Assembly (NCBI GenBank): GCA_903847585.1
Contig: CAINEC010000143.1
Span: 1-36,035 of the forward strand
DNA from: an uncultured Bacteroidota bacterium
GTDB taxonomy: Bacteria > Bacteroidota > Bacteroidia > AKYH767-A > OLB10
DNA: 36,035 nucleotides
Direction: 5' to 3'
Positions within the stretch are counted from its first letter, which is position 1. Every line of letters begins with the position of its first letter. Shown here one piece after another: positions 9,499-18,430 of the stretch. The translations under genes and the position numbers were made by a program. A model generated the notes under the pieces. It was not told where the DNA came from and did not search any database. It saw only the letters and a list, made by a program, of their open reading frames with translations.

Positions 9499-10464
9499 AT
9501 GACAAATTCACAAAATCCGCTTGTTTCTATAGTAATACCTCTTTATAACGAAGAGCAGGTATTTGACCGACTTATTAACCGTTTAGATTCAGTTTTAAAT
9601 AGTTTTCAATATCCTACAGAAGTAGTTTTAATTGATGATGGAAGTCGCGATAAGACTGCTGAATTAATGAAAGCTAAATGCTTGGCGGATGCGCGTTATA
9701 CTGGACTATTTCTTTCGAGAAATCACGGACATCAACTAGCATTATCGGCAGGGTTGGCACATGCCAGAGGGACTGAAGCAATTATGGTGTTAGATGGCGA
9801 CTTACAAGATCCACCTGAATTAATCAACGAGTTTTATAATCTGTATAAAAATGGTAATGATGTAGTTTATGCCATTCGTAAAAACAGAAAAGAAGGTCCA
9901 TTAAAGAAACTAGCTTACTGGGCTTATTATCGTCTTCAAAAATCAGTTAGTAATTTCAATATACCTATCGACAGTGGGGACTTTGGATTAATGAGCAGAA
10001 GAGTAGTTGATAAATTAAACTCGATGCCTGAACAAAGTCGCTACTTAAGAGGTATGCGTTCATGGGTTGGCTTCAAGCAAATCGGATTTGAATATTCAAG
10101 AGACGAAAGAAAGGAAGGCCAATCGAATTATGGCTGGAAACAATTAATGGGTTTAGCCTTTAATGGAATTTTCAATTTCTCTGAATTCCCAATCAGACTA
10201 ATTACCAAATTAGGTTTGTTTACAATCATCGTCTCCTTGATTTATTTAGGAGATGTTTTATACAAAAAACTATTTACTGATCAAGTTATACCAGTAGGAT
10301 TCACTGCAATATTAATGGCAATCATTTTATTTAGCGGTGTTCAATTAATTTCTATCGGCATCATTGGCGAATATGTACTTCGAATTTTCTTCCAGGTTAA
10401 AAACAGACCCCTATTCATTGTAAAAGAAAAAATCGAGAATAAAGAAATTAGCGAAAGTGTATAA
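9499..10464 (+). CDS. Membrane-anchored family 2 glycosyltransferase (DPM1/GtrB/ArnC-like)
   Basis: 321 residues. The GT-A domain shows IVIPLYNEE at 11-19, DDGSRD near 46-51 and the catalytic region LDGDLQDPPE at 98-107. Two C-terminal membrane helices follow (about 232-256 and 266-292), then the family-typical IGEYVLRIFFQVKNRP and a cytoplasmic tail. Enzymes of this group move a sugar from a nucleotide donor to undecaprenyl phosphate, giving a lipid-linked monosaccharide used on the periplasmic side by a GT-C enzyme. The next gene, 18 bp downstream, is exactly such a GT39-like enzyme, so the pair probably forms a sugar-donor and transferase module that decorates the glycan or lipid A. The donor sugar is unknown. 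Confidence 0.92.
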   Translation: MTNSQNPLVSIVIPLYNEEQVFDRLINRLDSVLNSFQYPTEVVLIDDGSRDKTAELMKAKCLADARYTGLFLSRNHGHQLALSAGLAHARGTEAIMVLDGDLQDPPELINEFYNLYKNGNDVVYAIRKNRKEGPLKKLAYWAYYRLQKSVSNFNIPIDSGDFGLMSRRVVDKLNSMPEQSRYLRGMRSWVGFKQIGFEYSRDERKEGQSNYGWKQLMGLAFNGIFNFSEFPIRLITKLGLFTIIVSLIYLGDVLYKKLFTDQVIPVGFTAILMAIILFSGVQLISIGIIGEYVLRIFFQVKNRPLFIVKEKIENKEISESV

Positions 10465-10482
10465 CGTTGTCCCCTATACGTA

Positions 10483-11913
10483 ATGAACAGATTTGAAAAA
10501 TTAATTAGCATTAGGAATATCGTCCTTTTAGGACTAATACTTCGAGTAGCTTTTATGATTTGGGGTGCTCCGATTTATTATGGAACTCCAGAATATGCTG
10601 CTAAGGGTGGCGACACGCATGCTTGGGTTGTATCAATGCAAAATCTCGTTCATACGGGAACATATACTGCGGACACGAATTATGATGATGGCAAATTCTT
10701 CCGCCCACCAGGGTATTCGTTTTTCCTTCTTCCATTTTATTTCTTAAGCGGATTCAATTTAAAATTGATGTATTTGCTAGCACAAATTTTCCAGGTGCTA
10801 TTAGACACTATTTCTATTTTGTTAATCTACCGAATAATTAAGAATGCAAATGGAAATGATAAAATTGCACTATTGGGATCGCTACTATATTGCATTTACC
10901 CCTTTTCAATAGTATGGTCACCTTACTTATATGCTGAATCGCCGAGCGTATTTTTTCTGCTTTTATCTGTTTACTTTATTACCAAAGAACCTCAAAAAAG
11001 AGATTATCTTTTTAGTGGTATTGCTTTAGGCTTTGCTGTTTTATTACGAGTTCAAATAATATTTGCAGCACCAGCAATTGCCATTTATCTATTAATCAAG
11101 AACAAATCTTTTATAAAACTTTTCGTAACGCCAGCCTTGTTTTTCTTTATTGCATTCGGACTTACATACGGATCATGGCCAATAAGAAACTTATGCTATG
11201 GAAAGTTTATTCCTGCTGAAGAACTACAAAACGACAAACATTTCTCTGCTGATTTTATCGCTTACATGTTTTACATATGGTCAGTTAAAACGGATCACAA
11301 TCCTCAATTCGAACAAATCATTAATGGTCAAAAGGTAGAATGGCCAGAAGATTCTTACTTACATCCTGAAGACTCTGCAACATTAGCTCGCATGGCTGTT
11401 CTATGTAACACTTGTGGAAGAGGATTTAGTCATTTCAAAGCTTCTGCAGGCAAAATCGACAAGCCAATTTTAGAAGATAACGATTGTACAAAAGAAATAG
11501 CTGCAACTTTTAATCGTTTACGACAAGAACAAATAAAAGAAAACAAATTTCATTTTTACATTACTGTTCCACTATCTAATTTAAAAAAGGCGCTATTTAA
11601 ATTTAGCCTTTATGGAGAGAAAAGCTTTTTAGTAAAATTAGTCTCAACAGTCCTGTTCACCTACCGAACATTATTTATTTTTTTAGGTCTAATTGGAATA
11701 TGGTTAAACAGAAAAATGAAACTAATAAATCAAGATTTTTTAATGATGATTTTGATTTATTTCACTTTATGGTATTTAGTAATTTGCTTTGGCTATCGAA
11801 ATATGGAAATCAGATATTTTCTAATGAATGATGTTTTACTATTAATACCTGCGAGCATTTCAATTGTTTTTTTATTGGAAAAAATGGGATTGAAAATAAA
11901 TTTTAAAAACTAA
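10483..11913 (+). CDS. GT39-like polytopic membrane glycosyltransferase (ArnT/PMT_2 type)
   Basis: 476 residues with about 10-12 membrane spans. The first periplasmic loop has the acidic GGDTHAW (a GGD or DxD-like catalytic position) and a RPPGYSFFLLPFY motif, the form seen in ArnT, PMT and other GT-C enzymes that use polyprenyl-phosphate sugars. A large soluble loop in the middle (about residues 245-370) carries a small cysteine cluster, CNTCGRGF, which I do not recognise from the family. Its partner GT2 lies immediately upstream and an asnB-like gene 5 bp downstream, so all three are probably cotranscribed. Likely role: transfer of the lipid-phosphate sugar to a surface glycan or lipid A. 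A protein target is possible but less likely here. Confidence 0.8.
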   Translation: MNRFEKLISIRNIVLLGLILRVAFMIWGAPIYYGTPEYAAKGGDTHAWVVSMQNLVHTGTYTADTNYDDGKFFRPPGYSFFLLPFYFLSGFNLKLMYLLAQIFQVLLDTISILLIYRIIKNANGNDKIALLGSLLYCIYPFSIVWSPYLYAESPSVFFLLLSVYFITKEPQKRDYLFSGIALGFAVLLRVQIIFAAPAIAIYLLIKNKSFIKLFVTPALFFFIAFGLTYGSWPIRNLCYGKFIPAEELQNDKHFSADFIAYMFYIWSVKTDHNPQFEQIINGQKVEWPEDSYLHPEDSATLARMAVLCNTCGRGFSHFKASAGKIDKPILEDNDCTKEIAATFNRLRQEQIKENKFHFYITVPLSNLKKALFKFSLYGEKSFLVKLVSTVLFTYRTLFIFLGLIGIWLNRKMKLINQDFLMMILIYFTLWYLVICFGYRNMEIRYFLMNDVLLLIPASISIVFLLEKMGLKINFKN

Positions 11914-11918
11914 AAAGC

Positions 11919-13841
11919 ATGTGTGGCATAGCAGGATTCTTTTCATTTGAAAATCGTTTTAACCAGGATGACTTGGTTAAAATGACTAATCGCATAGCGC
12001 ATAGAGGTCCTGATGCAGAAGGTTTTTTTAATGATGGAATTTGCGGACTAGGACATAGACGTCTTTCGATTATTGATTTGCAGGAAAGATCTAACCAACC
12101 AATGCACTCCGCAAACGATCGCTTTGTTATTGCTTATAACGGAGAAGTTTATAATTACCGAGAGATTGGCGCTTCACTCAAAGAGAACAATGATGAGCAT
12201 AAAATCATGTTTAAAACATCGAGTGATACAGAAGTTATTCTAGAAGCCTTTTCCACTTTTGGAATCGATTGTATTCAGCAATTAAACGGAATGTTTGCTA
12301 TTGCTATTTATGATAAACTCAAAAAAGAACTTTATCTGATTCGCGATAGATTAGGAATAAAACCATTGCTATATTATTGGGATGGAAAAAACCTCGCATT
12401 CGCGTCGGAGATGAAATCAATTTTACAATTAGATGGAATCAATAAAGAGATTAATCATAATTCAATTGCTGATTTTCTACACCTTGGATTTATCCCTGCT
12501 CCGAATAGCATTTTTAAAAACATCAAGAAACTGGTTCCAGGATCTTATTTAAAAATCAACAGCGAGGGGATTGCTACAACACGATATTGGAATGTCAAAC
12601 AAAAACTAACCAACGATATCATCACGGATAAAGAAGAAGCATTAGTTAAGCTGAGTGATTTATTGATGAGTTCAGTTCAGTATCAATTAAAAAGTGATGT
12701 GCCTTTTGGAGTGTTCTTAAGCGGTGGAATCGATTCCAGTTTAGTATCAGCTCAAGCCGTTCAATTATCCGGAGTAAAAGTTAATACTTTTTCTATTGGA
12801 TTCGAAGAAAACAGTCATAATGAATCGGAGTACGCCAAAGCAGTAGCAAATTACTTAGGGACCAATCATCATGAATTTATTGTATCCTATAAAGACGCTA
12901 TCAATCTTTTTGATAACATCTTTGAAACTTATGATGAACCTAACGCAGATTCATCATTCATTCCTACGATGCTGGTATCGAAACTTGCAAAGCAATATGT
13001 TACCGTTACATTATCGGGTGAAGGTGGAGATGAATTATTTTTTGGTTATGGCTCCTATCAATGGGCTCGCAGATTAAGCAATCCTTTGTTCAATATATTG
13101 AGAAAGCCTCTTCAATTTTCATTTGACAAAATGGGGTCGCGCTATCAACGAATTGCGAAACTGCTCGATGTTGAAGCTTCTGAAAATTTAAGAAGTCATA
13201 TTTTTTCGCAAGAACAATATTTCTTTACCAATAGAGAGATAAATAAATTGGCGAAACAACCATTCACAAAAATGGGATTCCTTGCAGAGTTTGAAAATCA
13301 AGATACAGATTGGATTCTAACGGAACAACAAGGAAAAGGAATGCCGTCAGTGAAAGAGCGAAAATTGACAAGCATGGAGCAACAGGCTTTGTTTGATATT
13401 CAATACTACCTACCCTATGATTTATTAGCGAAAGTTGATGGATCCAGTATGCAATATTCGCTTGAAACAAGAGTGCCTTATTTAGATCACCGTGTTGTTG
13501 AATTTGCTATTAATCTTTCTCCAGATTTAAAATATCAAAATGGTATTTCAAAATACATTCTGAAGAATATATTGTTCAAATATGTTCCAGAGAAATTATT
13601 CGACCGACCTAAACAGGGCTTTGCTATACCTTTAAATAATTGGCTTAAGGGAGAATTAAATTATTTACTTCAAGATTATTTAGATCAAAAAACTATTGAA
13701 GAAGTAGGCATTATTAATTTCGAAGAAGTAAAAAAACTTCAGAAACAATTTTATGAAGGGAAGGATTATTTATATTCCAGAATCTGGCTTTTAGTAGTGT
13801 TACACAAATGGTTTAAGGATAATCGTATTTATTTATCCTAA
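11919..13841 (+). CDS. asnB: AsnB-type glutamine-dependent amidotransferase / asparagine synthase (copy 2)
   Basis: 640 residues, longer than copy 1. It starts MCGIAGFF with the Cys2 nucleophile, then RGPDAEGFF, HRRLSIIDL and YNGEVYNY (glutaminase), followed by the P-loop LSGGIDSSL, SGEGGDELFFGYG, SMQYSLETRVPYLDHR and RPKQGFAIP (synthetase). All the motifs of a working AsnB are present. By family it amidates a carboxylate with ammonia from glutamine; in this setting either ordinary asparagine synthesis or amidation of a uronic acid is possible. It follows the GT39-like gene by 5 bp and its last four bases overlap the end of the convergent membrane-protein gene. Motif and length differences from copy 1 argue for separate substrates rather than recent duplication. 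Confidence 0.92.
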   Translation: MCGIAGFFSFENRFNQDDLVKMTNRIAHRGPDAEGFFNDGICGLGHRRLSIIDLQERSNQPMHSANDRFVIAYNGEVYNYREIGASLKENNDEHKIMFKTSSDTEVILEAFSTFGIDCIQQLNGMFAIAIYDKLKKELYLIRDRLGIKPLLYYWDGKNLAFASEMKSILQLDGINKEINHNSIADFLHLGFIPAPNSIFKNIKKLVPGSYLKINSEGIATTRYWNVKQKLTNDIITDKEEALVKLSDLLMSSVQYQLKSDVPFGVFLSGGIDSSLVSAQAVQLSGVKVNTFSIGFEENSHNESEYAKAVANYLGTNHHEFIVSYKDAINLFDNIFETYDEPNADSSFIPTMLVSKLAKQYVTVTLSGEGGDELFFGYGSYQWARRLSNPLFNILRKPLQFSFDKMGSRYQRIAKLLDVEASENLRSHIFSQEQYFFTNREINKLAKQPFTKMGFLAEFENQDTDWILTEQQGKGMPSVKERKLTSMEQQALFDIQYYLPYDLLAKVDGSSMQYSLETRVPYLDHRVVEFAINLSPDLKYQNGISKYILKNILFKYVPEKLFDRPKQGFAIPLNNWLKGELNYLLQDYLDQKTIEEVGIINFEEVKKLQKQFYEGKDYLYSRIWLLVVLHKWFKDNRIYLS

Positions 13842-15202
13842 ACTCCACCTTCATACAACTGAACCTTCATTGCATTTTGTTCCTCAAGATATTTCTCATG
13901 CAAATGTCTGATAATATAAAGCGATGCAATGTAAAATGGGATACAAGGTATTTTATAACGAACTAATGCTCCAAAATTACTGGTTGAAAGTCCAATGAAG
14001 AAGGCAAATAAAATGGCGAAGGAAAATGAAAACATCAATAAGTGATGTGATTTAATATACTTGAAAAATCTAAAAAACCGGATGTACCATAAGACTCGAA
14101 AAGTCAAAATTAAAATGAGTAAATTTTCAATGGAGGCCAGAAACATAACCACATTGTTCACCTCAAAAATCATCGGACGATAAATGGCTGAAAATGTCGC
14201 AATGAAGAACTTACTAGATATACCCTGAACGGAAGGATCGAACTCTCCAATATCGAATGAATTTCCTTTGTGGTAATCACTTTTTAAATCTTTCTGATTT
14301 ACAGCAGCCTTATCTAAGAAAGAATCAAGTTTATACTCTTGTAATGAGTCGCCCATAATCTGTAAAAAAGCATAGCCGAAAACAATCCCTGCTAATAACA
14401 ACAAGGGGAAAGAAATCGAGCGTAGTGTTGGAATCTCAATCTTTTGAATAAACTTAAAGATCATCCATAAAATAAGTGATGGCACTAATCCCACAAGAAT
14501 ATATGGCTTAATAGATACTATAACAAATCCTGACAAGATCATGGTGAAGGCCCCTTTAATAACAGACTTATTTGAAATAAATGTATTGTACACACCACTA
14601 ACAAAAAAACCTAATGCTGCAAGCGTGAATGTATCTTTAAGCAAACCAGAGCCCCAGAAAAAAACAGAAGGAACAAACAAAAAAGAAATCGCCATTTGCT
14701 TTTGAATTTCAGGAAATTCTTGAGCAAACACTCTGTACATTTTCCAAATACCTATAAAAGATAATGTGGAACACAAAATGGTAGTAATTAAATAACTCTG
14801 CATACTAAAACCAACTATAAACAAAGATATTTTCACAACAAACCATGCTTTAGGATCCCTACAATAAGCAGGATAGCCTGTCTCATCATTAAAATAATAA
14901 AAATTGCTTATTTCAGCTTTTTTGGTAAACACATGCCAAAATGATTTGAAGTCAACGAATATTAATTTCTGAAATGCAAGACTATCCCAATAATATTGTA
15001 AAGTATCACCACCTGGATAATAAAGAGTGTACACCAATGCAAGACCTACCCCTCCTACTATTTTCGCTATCAAGCCTGGAAACAAATATCGATATTCAGG
15101 ATGGTCGATAATTCTCTTTGCCTGATATATGCGTGCAGCAAACAGAATGATAAACAGATAAACCGGAACAAATAAAATATCAAGTAATGAATAAACGTTC
15201 AT
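13838..15202 (-). CDS. Polytopic membrane protein, possible O-antigen polymerase/ligase-like
   Basis: 454 residues with about 10 hydrophobic spans. I cannot place it in a named family with certainty. Visible features are a GGDTLQYYWDSL loop after the second span, the segment FFWGSGLLKDTF in mid-protein, a hydrophilic loop of about 50 residues with many charged groups, and a terminal NFGALVRYKIPCIPFYIASL. The last (an arginine before a P-x-x-P-F stretch in the final span) resembles the C-terminal region of Wzy-like polymerases. With a Wzx in the same cluster and no other Wzy candidate, a polymerase role is a reasonable inference but is not shown. The gene is transcribed alone, convergent to asnB and divergent from the GT4. 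Confidence 0.6.
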   Translation of the reverse strand: MNVYSLLDILFVPVYLFIILFAARIYQAKRIIDHPEYRYLFPGLIAKIVGGVGLALVYTLYYPGGDTLQYYWDSLAFQKLIFVDFKSFWHVFTKKAEISNFYYFNDETGYPAYCRDPKAWFVVKISLFIVGFSMQSYLITTILCSTLSFIGIWKMYRVFAQEFPEIQKQMAISFLFVPSVFFWGSGLLKDTFTLAALGFFVSGVYNTFISNKSVIKGAFTMILSGFVIVSIKPYILVGLVPSLILWMIFKFIQKIEIPTLRSISFPLLLLAGIVFGYAFLQIMGDSLQEYKLDSFLDKAAVNQKDLKSDYHKGNSFDIGEFDPSVQGISSKFFIATFSAIYRPMIFEVNNVVMFLASIENLLILILTFRVLWYIRFFRFFKYIKSHHLLMFSFSFAILFAFFIGLSTSNFGALVRYKIPCIPFYIASLYIIRHLHEKYLEEQNAMKVQLYEGGV

Positions 15203-15228
15203 GTATTCCCGTTTGAATTAATCGTTTT

Positions 15229-15236
15229 CAAAGATA
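15229..15236 (-). promoter_or_regulatory. Putative -7 box for the polytopic membrane-protein gene
   Basis: Read on the minus strand the site is TATCTTTG, an exact TAnnTTTG match, 26 bases upstream of the ATG at 15202. No clear TTG at the -33 distance was found. Confidence 0.45.
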
Positions 15237-15300
15237 AAATTTCTTAAGCAAGTATTACCACCTAACATTGTTAGTTTTTAAGTATTTTAGCAAATAAAAA

Positions 15301-16539
15301 TTGAAAGTCAGAGTTCTCTATATCTCCTATGATGGTATGACAGACCCACTCGGTCAGTCGCAGGTACTACCGTACCTATGTGGGTTGAGCAAAAAAGGAT
15401 TTGAATTCGATTTAATCAGTTTTGAAAAGCCGGATAAATACTCATTGCATAGCGCATTAATAGAGAGCATTTGTAAAGAAAATAATATCACCTGGCATTC
15501 TCAAAAGTACACGAAGAAGCCACCAGTTTTAAGCACCATTTACGATTTGCTTAAAATGAAAAGGCTGGCAAAAGAACTACATCAGCAAAAAAAGTTTGAT
15601 GCAGTGCATTGCAGAAGCTATATACCTGCAATTGCCGGCAGAAGTCTAAAATTAAACTACGAACTTCCGTTTATTTTTGACATGCGTGGCTTTTGGGTAG
15701 ATGAGCGTGTAGAAGGTAAAATATGGAACTTAAAAAACCCTGCATTTAATCTTATTTACAAATACTTTAAAAAACTAGAGATTAAATTATTTAGTTCCGC
15801 TGATTATGTCATTTCACTTACGAACGCTGCTATACCTGAGATCAATAAAATCAGAGGAGAAAGCAAAAACAATATAAGTGTAATCCCATGCTGTGTAGAT
15901 GATAATCACTTTAATTACAATTCTATTTCTCACAACAAAACAAATGAGTTAAAGGCGGCCTTAGGATTTACCAAAGATGATTTTATACTAACCTATTTAG
16001 GAAGTATTTCAACCTGGTATATGCCTGATAAGATGCTCGACTTTTTTAAAGTATTAAAATCAAAAAAAAATAATGCGAAGTTTCTTTTTATTACTCAAGA
16101 GAATCCTCAATTAATTAAAGACTTGGCTAATTCAAGAAATATTGAATTAAGTGACCTTATATTCAAACCAGCAAATAGAAATGAGCTACCTTCGCTTTTA
16201 AGCGTTAGTGATGCAACTGTTTATTTTATCACCCCAAGTTTTTCTAAAATAGCAAGCTCTCCAACCAAAAAAGCAGAATTGCTCTGCATGGGAATTCCTA
16301 CTATTTGCAATGACGGTGTTGGCGATACCAGCAAAATTATGGAAGAGAATAAATCAGGCTTTGTATGCAGAAATTTTGATACAGCAGAATACAACAATGC
16401 AATCGAATTCTTGATAACCTCTTTAAATAATGTAAATGAGAAATCACGGTTACGCTCTATTGGACAGAAAGAGTTTTCATTAGCCTCAGGAATTGAAAAG
16501 TACTACCTGGCCTATCAACGACTTTTAAAGTTCGAATAA
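15301..16539 (+). CDS. Family 4 glycosyltransferase
   Basis: 412 residues. The start used is TTG at 15301: it is directly preceded by an in-frame TAA-rich leader, and KVRVLYISYDGMTDPLGQSQ is the expected GT4 beginning (YISYDGMxDPLGQSQ). The first ATG downstream would delete that strand. GT-B features are the N-terminal acceptor domain with FDAVHCRSYIPA and FIFDMRGFWVDERV, then a donor domain with LTYLGSIST and SSPTKKAELLCMGIPTICN in the position of the E-x7-E motif. There is no signal or membrane helix. It ends 2 bp from the stop of convergent rlmH and is the last gene that clearly belongs to the polysaccharide cluster. Confidence 0.9.
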   Translation: MKVRVLYISYDGMTDPLGQSQVLPYLCGLSKKGFEFDLISFEKPDKYSLHSALIESICKENNITWHSQKYTKKPPVLSTIYDLLKMKRLAKELHQQKKFDAVHCRSYIPAIAGRSLKLNYELPFIFDMRGFWVDERVEGKIWNLKNPAFNLIYKYFKKLEIKLFSSADYVISLTNAAIPEINKIRGESKNNISVIPCCVDDNHFNYNSISHNKTNELKAALGFTKDDFILTYLGSISTWYMPDKMLDFFKVLKSKKNNAKFLFITQENPQLIKDLANSRNIELSDLIFKPANRNELPSLLSVSDATVYFITPSFSKIASSPTKKAELLCMGIPTICNDGVGDTSKIMEENKSGFVCRNFDTAEYNNAIEFLITSLNNVNEKSRLRSIGQKEFSLASGIEKYYLAYQRLLKFE

Positions 16540-16541
16540 AG

Positions 16542-17012
16542 TTATTGATGGTGATAGGGCTCGTTTTTCAAAATGGTCATTGCCCGATACAACTGCTCTG
16601 TAAAAAACAATCTTGCCATTTGATGAGTGAAGGTCATCTTCGAAAGAGAGATTGACTCGCTTGCCCTTTCTTTTAATTCGGGATGGAATCCGAAAGCGCC
16701 ACCGACAATAAAAACCAGATCACTATTTACCGAAACAAACTTTTTATTCATCCATTCGGAGAACTTCAATGAACTAAATTCCTTCCCACCTTCATCCAAT
16801 AAAACAATATAATCTGATTTCTTTAATACTTGATTCACCTTTTTATACTCTTCCGCCAACATGGCCTCTTTGGTCTTTAGCTTCTGTAAATTCACCTCTA
16901 ACTCAATGTGCTCAAAAGGAATATAATTCAATAATCGCTTATTATATTCTGTCAGTCCACTCTGTATCCAGGCAGCATTCGTTTTGTGTATTGAGATCAA
17001 CTTAACCTTCAT
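16542..17012 (-). CDS. rlmH: 23S rRNA (pseudouridine-1915 N3)-methyltransferase RlmH
   Basis: 156 residues from the ATG at 17012. An upstream in-frame start at 17066 would add 18 residues not found in the family, whose members are about 155-157 residues and begin MKVKLISI. The SPOUT fold is shown by YIVLLDEGGKEFSS, VFIVGGAFGFHPEL (SAM-binding knot) and the terminal AMTILKNEPYHHQ, whose YHH ending is diagnostic. The enzyme methylates a pseudouridine in helix 69 of the large ribosomal subunit, using SAM as a homodimer. It is the first of a set of core genes (rlmH, DUF4783, nadC) that follow the polysaccharide cluster, and is divergent from the DUF4783 gene. Confidence 0.96.
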   Translation of the reverse strand: MKVKLISIHKTNAAWIQSGLTEYNKRLLNYIPFEHIELEVNLQKLKTKEAMLAEEYKKVNQVLKKSDYIVLLDEGGKEFSSLKFSEWMNKKFVSVNSDLVFIVGGAFGFHPELKERASESISLSKMTFTHQMARLFFTEQLYRAMTILKNEPYHHQ

Positions 17013-17146
17013 AAATTCTTGTTGAAAACATCCCGCTTTCAGTTTTGAAAAATACAAAAAATGCACTTATTATTGTATGTGCTTTAAGAAGTCGGAATTA
17101 AATTCCTAATGGCTTGATATTTGGAAGCGGAAAATAAAACGTAGCT

Positions 17147-17536
17147 ATGAAAAATTTGATTTTCATTTTAATATTTGCTCCTCTTTCGCTCTTTTCAGCA
17201 CCTTCTATTATAGACCCTTATGAGGACATTGCTAATGCAATTAGGTCGGGAGATGCTAAATCGGTTTCAAGATATTTCTCAAACTCAGTAGATTTAACAT
17301 TAATAGGACAAGAAGATGTCTACAGCAAGGCACAAGCCGAGCAGATTCTCAAGGACTTTTTCAACAAAAATACGCCAAGGTCTTTCTCAATCATTCATCG
17401 TGGAGAATCAAAGGACGGAGCCAAATACGCAATTGGAAATCTCACCACTTCCAACGGAAACTACAGAGTTTACTATTACTTCAAAGTTTCAGGAGGAAGC
17501 GTAAACATACAGGAACTTCGCTTTATGAAGGAATAA
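17147..17536 (+). CDS. DUF4783 family exported protein
   Basis: 129 residues. An N-terminal signal peptide (MKNLIFILIFAPLSLFSA, cleavage near residue 18) precedes a domain of about 110 residues with the pattern of a small NTF2-like alpha+beta fold: DIANAIRSGDAKSVSRYFSN, later EQILKDFFNK and YRVYYYFKV. This matches the Bacteroidota family DUF4783, usually found beside nadC, as here. The function is unknown; the signal sequence places it in the periplasm or outside the inner membrane. A hairpin with a T-tract directly after the stop closes the unit. A near-match -7 box, GATATTTG at 17116-17123, precedes it. Confidence 0.85.
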   Translation: MKNLIFILIFAPLSLFSAPSIIDPYEDIANAIRSGDAKSVSRYFSNSVDLTLIGQEDVYSKAQAEQILKDFFNKNTPRSFSIIHRGESKDGAKYAIGNLTTSNGNYRVYYYFKVSGGSVNIQELRFMKE

Positions 17537-17542
17537 TACAGG

Positions 17543-17569
17543 AAGGTTGCTTAAATAGCAACCTTTTTT
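17543..17569 (+). terminator. Rho-independent terminator after the DUF4783 gene
   Basis: A perfect 8-bp inverted repeat, AAGGTTGC and GCAACCTT, with a 7-base loop (TTAAATA), is followed by a T run ending at 17569 and more T-rich sequence. It begins 7 bases after the DUF4783 stop codon. Confidence 0.9.
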
Positions 17570-17596
17570 ATTTACTTTGTACTTTAATTCCTTCAA

Positions 17597-18430
17597 ATGG
17601 ACATTACCAGTTTTATTCAGCAATCTTTACAAGAAGATATCGGTCAAGGAGATTTTACTACGCTTTCAACTATCAACAAAGATCAGCAAGGAAAAGCAAA
17701 GCTGCTTGTTAAAGAAAATGGCGTATTAGCGGGCATCGAACTAGCTAAACAAATTTTCCAAAAAGTAGATGACTCATTGGTCTTTCACCAACACCTGCAT
17801 GATGGCGATAAAATAAAAATTGGGGATATCGCTTTTATTGTTGAAGGTAAAATTCAAAGTATATTGATTTCAGAACGACTTGTTTTGAATTGCATGCAAC
17901 GCATGAGTGGCATTGCTACCGTAACGAATGAACTTGCAAGTGCACTTAGTCCTTATGAAATTAAAATCTTAGATACTCGCAAAACAACACCTCTCAACCG
18001 ACATATAGAAAAATGGGCAGTACGAATTGGTGGTGGAGCGAATCATCGATTTGGTTTATATGATATGATCCTTATTAAAGATAATCATGTGGATAGTGCC
18101 GGGGGAATTAAGAATGCATTGGTAAAAGCAAAACAATTTGTTGAGGAAAATAATTTATCAATTCCAATAGAAATTGAAACAAGAAATTTAAGTGAAATTG
18201 AAGAGGCACTTTCTACAGGGATTCCGAATAGAATCATGCTCGATAATTTTAAACCCGATTTAATAAAAGAAGCTATTGCTCTAATTAATTCAAGATGCGA
18301 AATTGAAGTGTCAGGAGGAATTACAAAAGAGAATTTAATGGACTATGCAATTAAAGGAATAGACTTTATTTCAATGGGTGCATTAACACATTCAGTTAAG
18401 AGTTTGGACTTAAGTTTAAAAATTACCTAA
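17597..18430 (+). CDS. nadC: Nicotinate-nucleotide pyrophosphorylase (carboxylating), NadC
   Basis: 277 residues, the normal length. It converts quinolinate and PRPP to nicotinate mononucleotide, CO2 and PPi in de novo NAD synthesis, in the cytoplasm. Motifs are EDIGQGDFTT near the N-terminus, ERLVLNCMQRMSGIAT, the substrate-binding DTRKTTP (about 126-132), GGGANHRFGLYDMILIKDNH, IEIETRN and the late EVSGGI and DFISMGALTHS. All the basic residues expected at the phosphoribosyl site appear to be present. Its stop overlaps the ATG of the following YihY-family gene by one base, so the two are coupled. The sequence TTACTTTG at 17572-17579, one base off the -7 consensus, lies just upstream of the start. 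Confidence 0.96.
   Translation: MDITSFIQQSLQEDIGQGDFTTLSTINKDQQGKAKLLVKENGVLAGIELAKQIFQKVDDSLVFHQHLHDGDKIKIGDIAFIVEGKIQSILISERLVLNCMQRMSGIATVTNELASALSPYEIKILDTRKTTPLNRHIEKWAVRIGGGANHRFGLYDMILIKDNHVDSAGGIKNALVKAKQFVEENNLSIPIEIETRNLSEIEEALSTGIPNRIMLDNFKPDLIKEAIALINSRCEIEVSGGITKENLMDYAIKGIDFISMGALTHSVKSLDLSLKIT

Noticed and set aside
16542-17066. Longer RlmH start at 17066
   Set aside because: The extra 18 residues are not part of the family and include no known signal; the ATG at 17012 gives the standard 156-residue protein.
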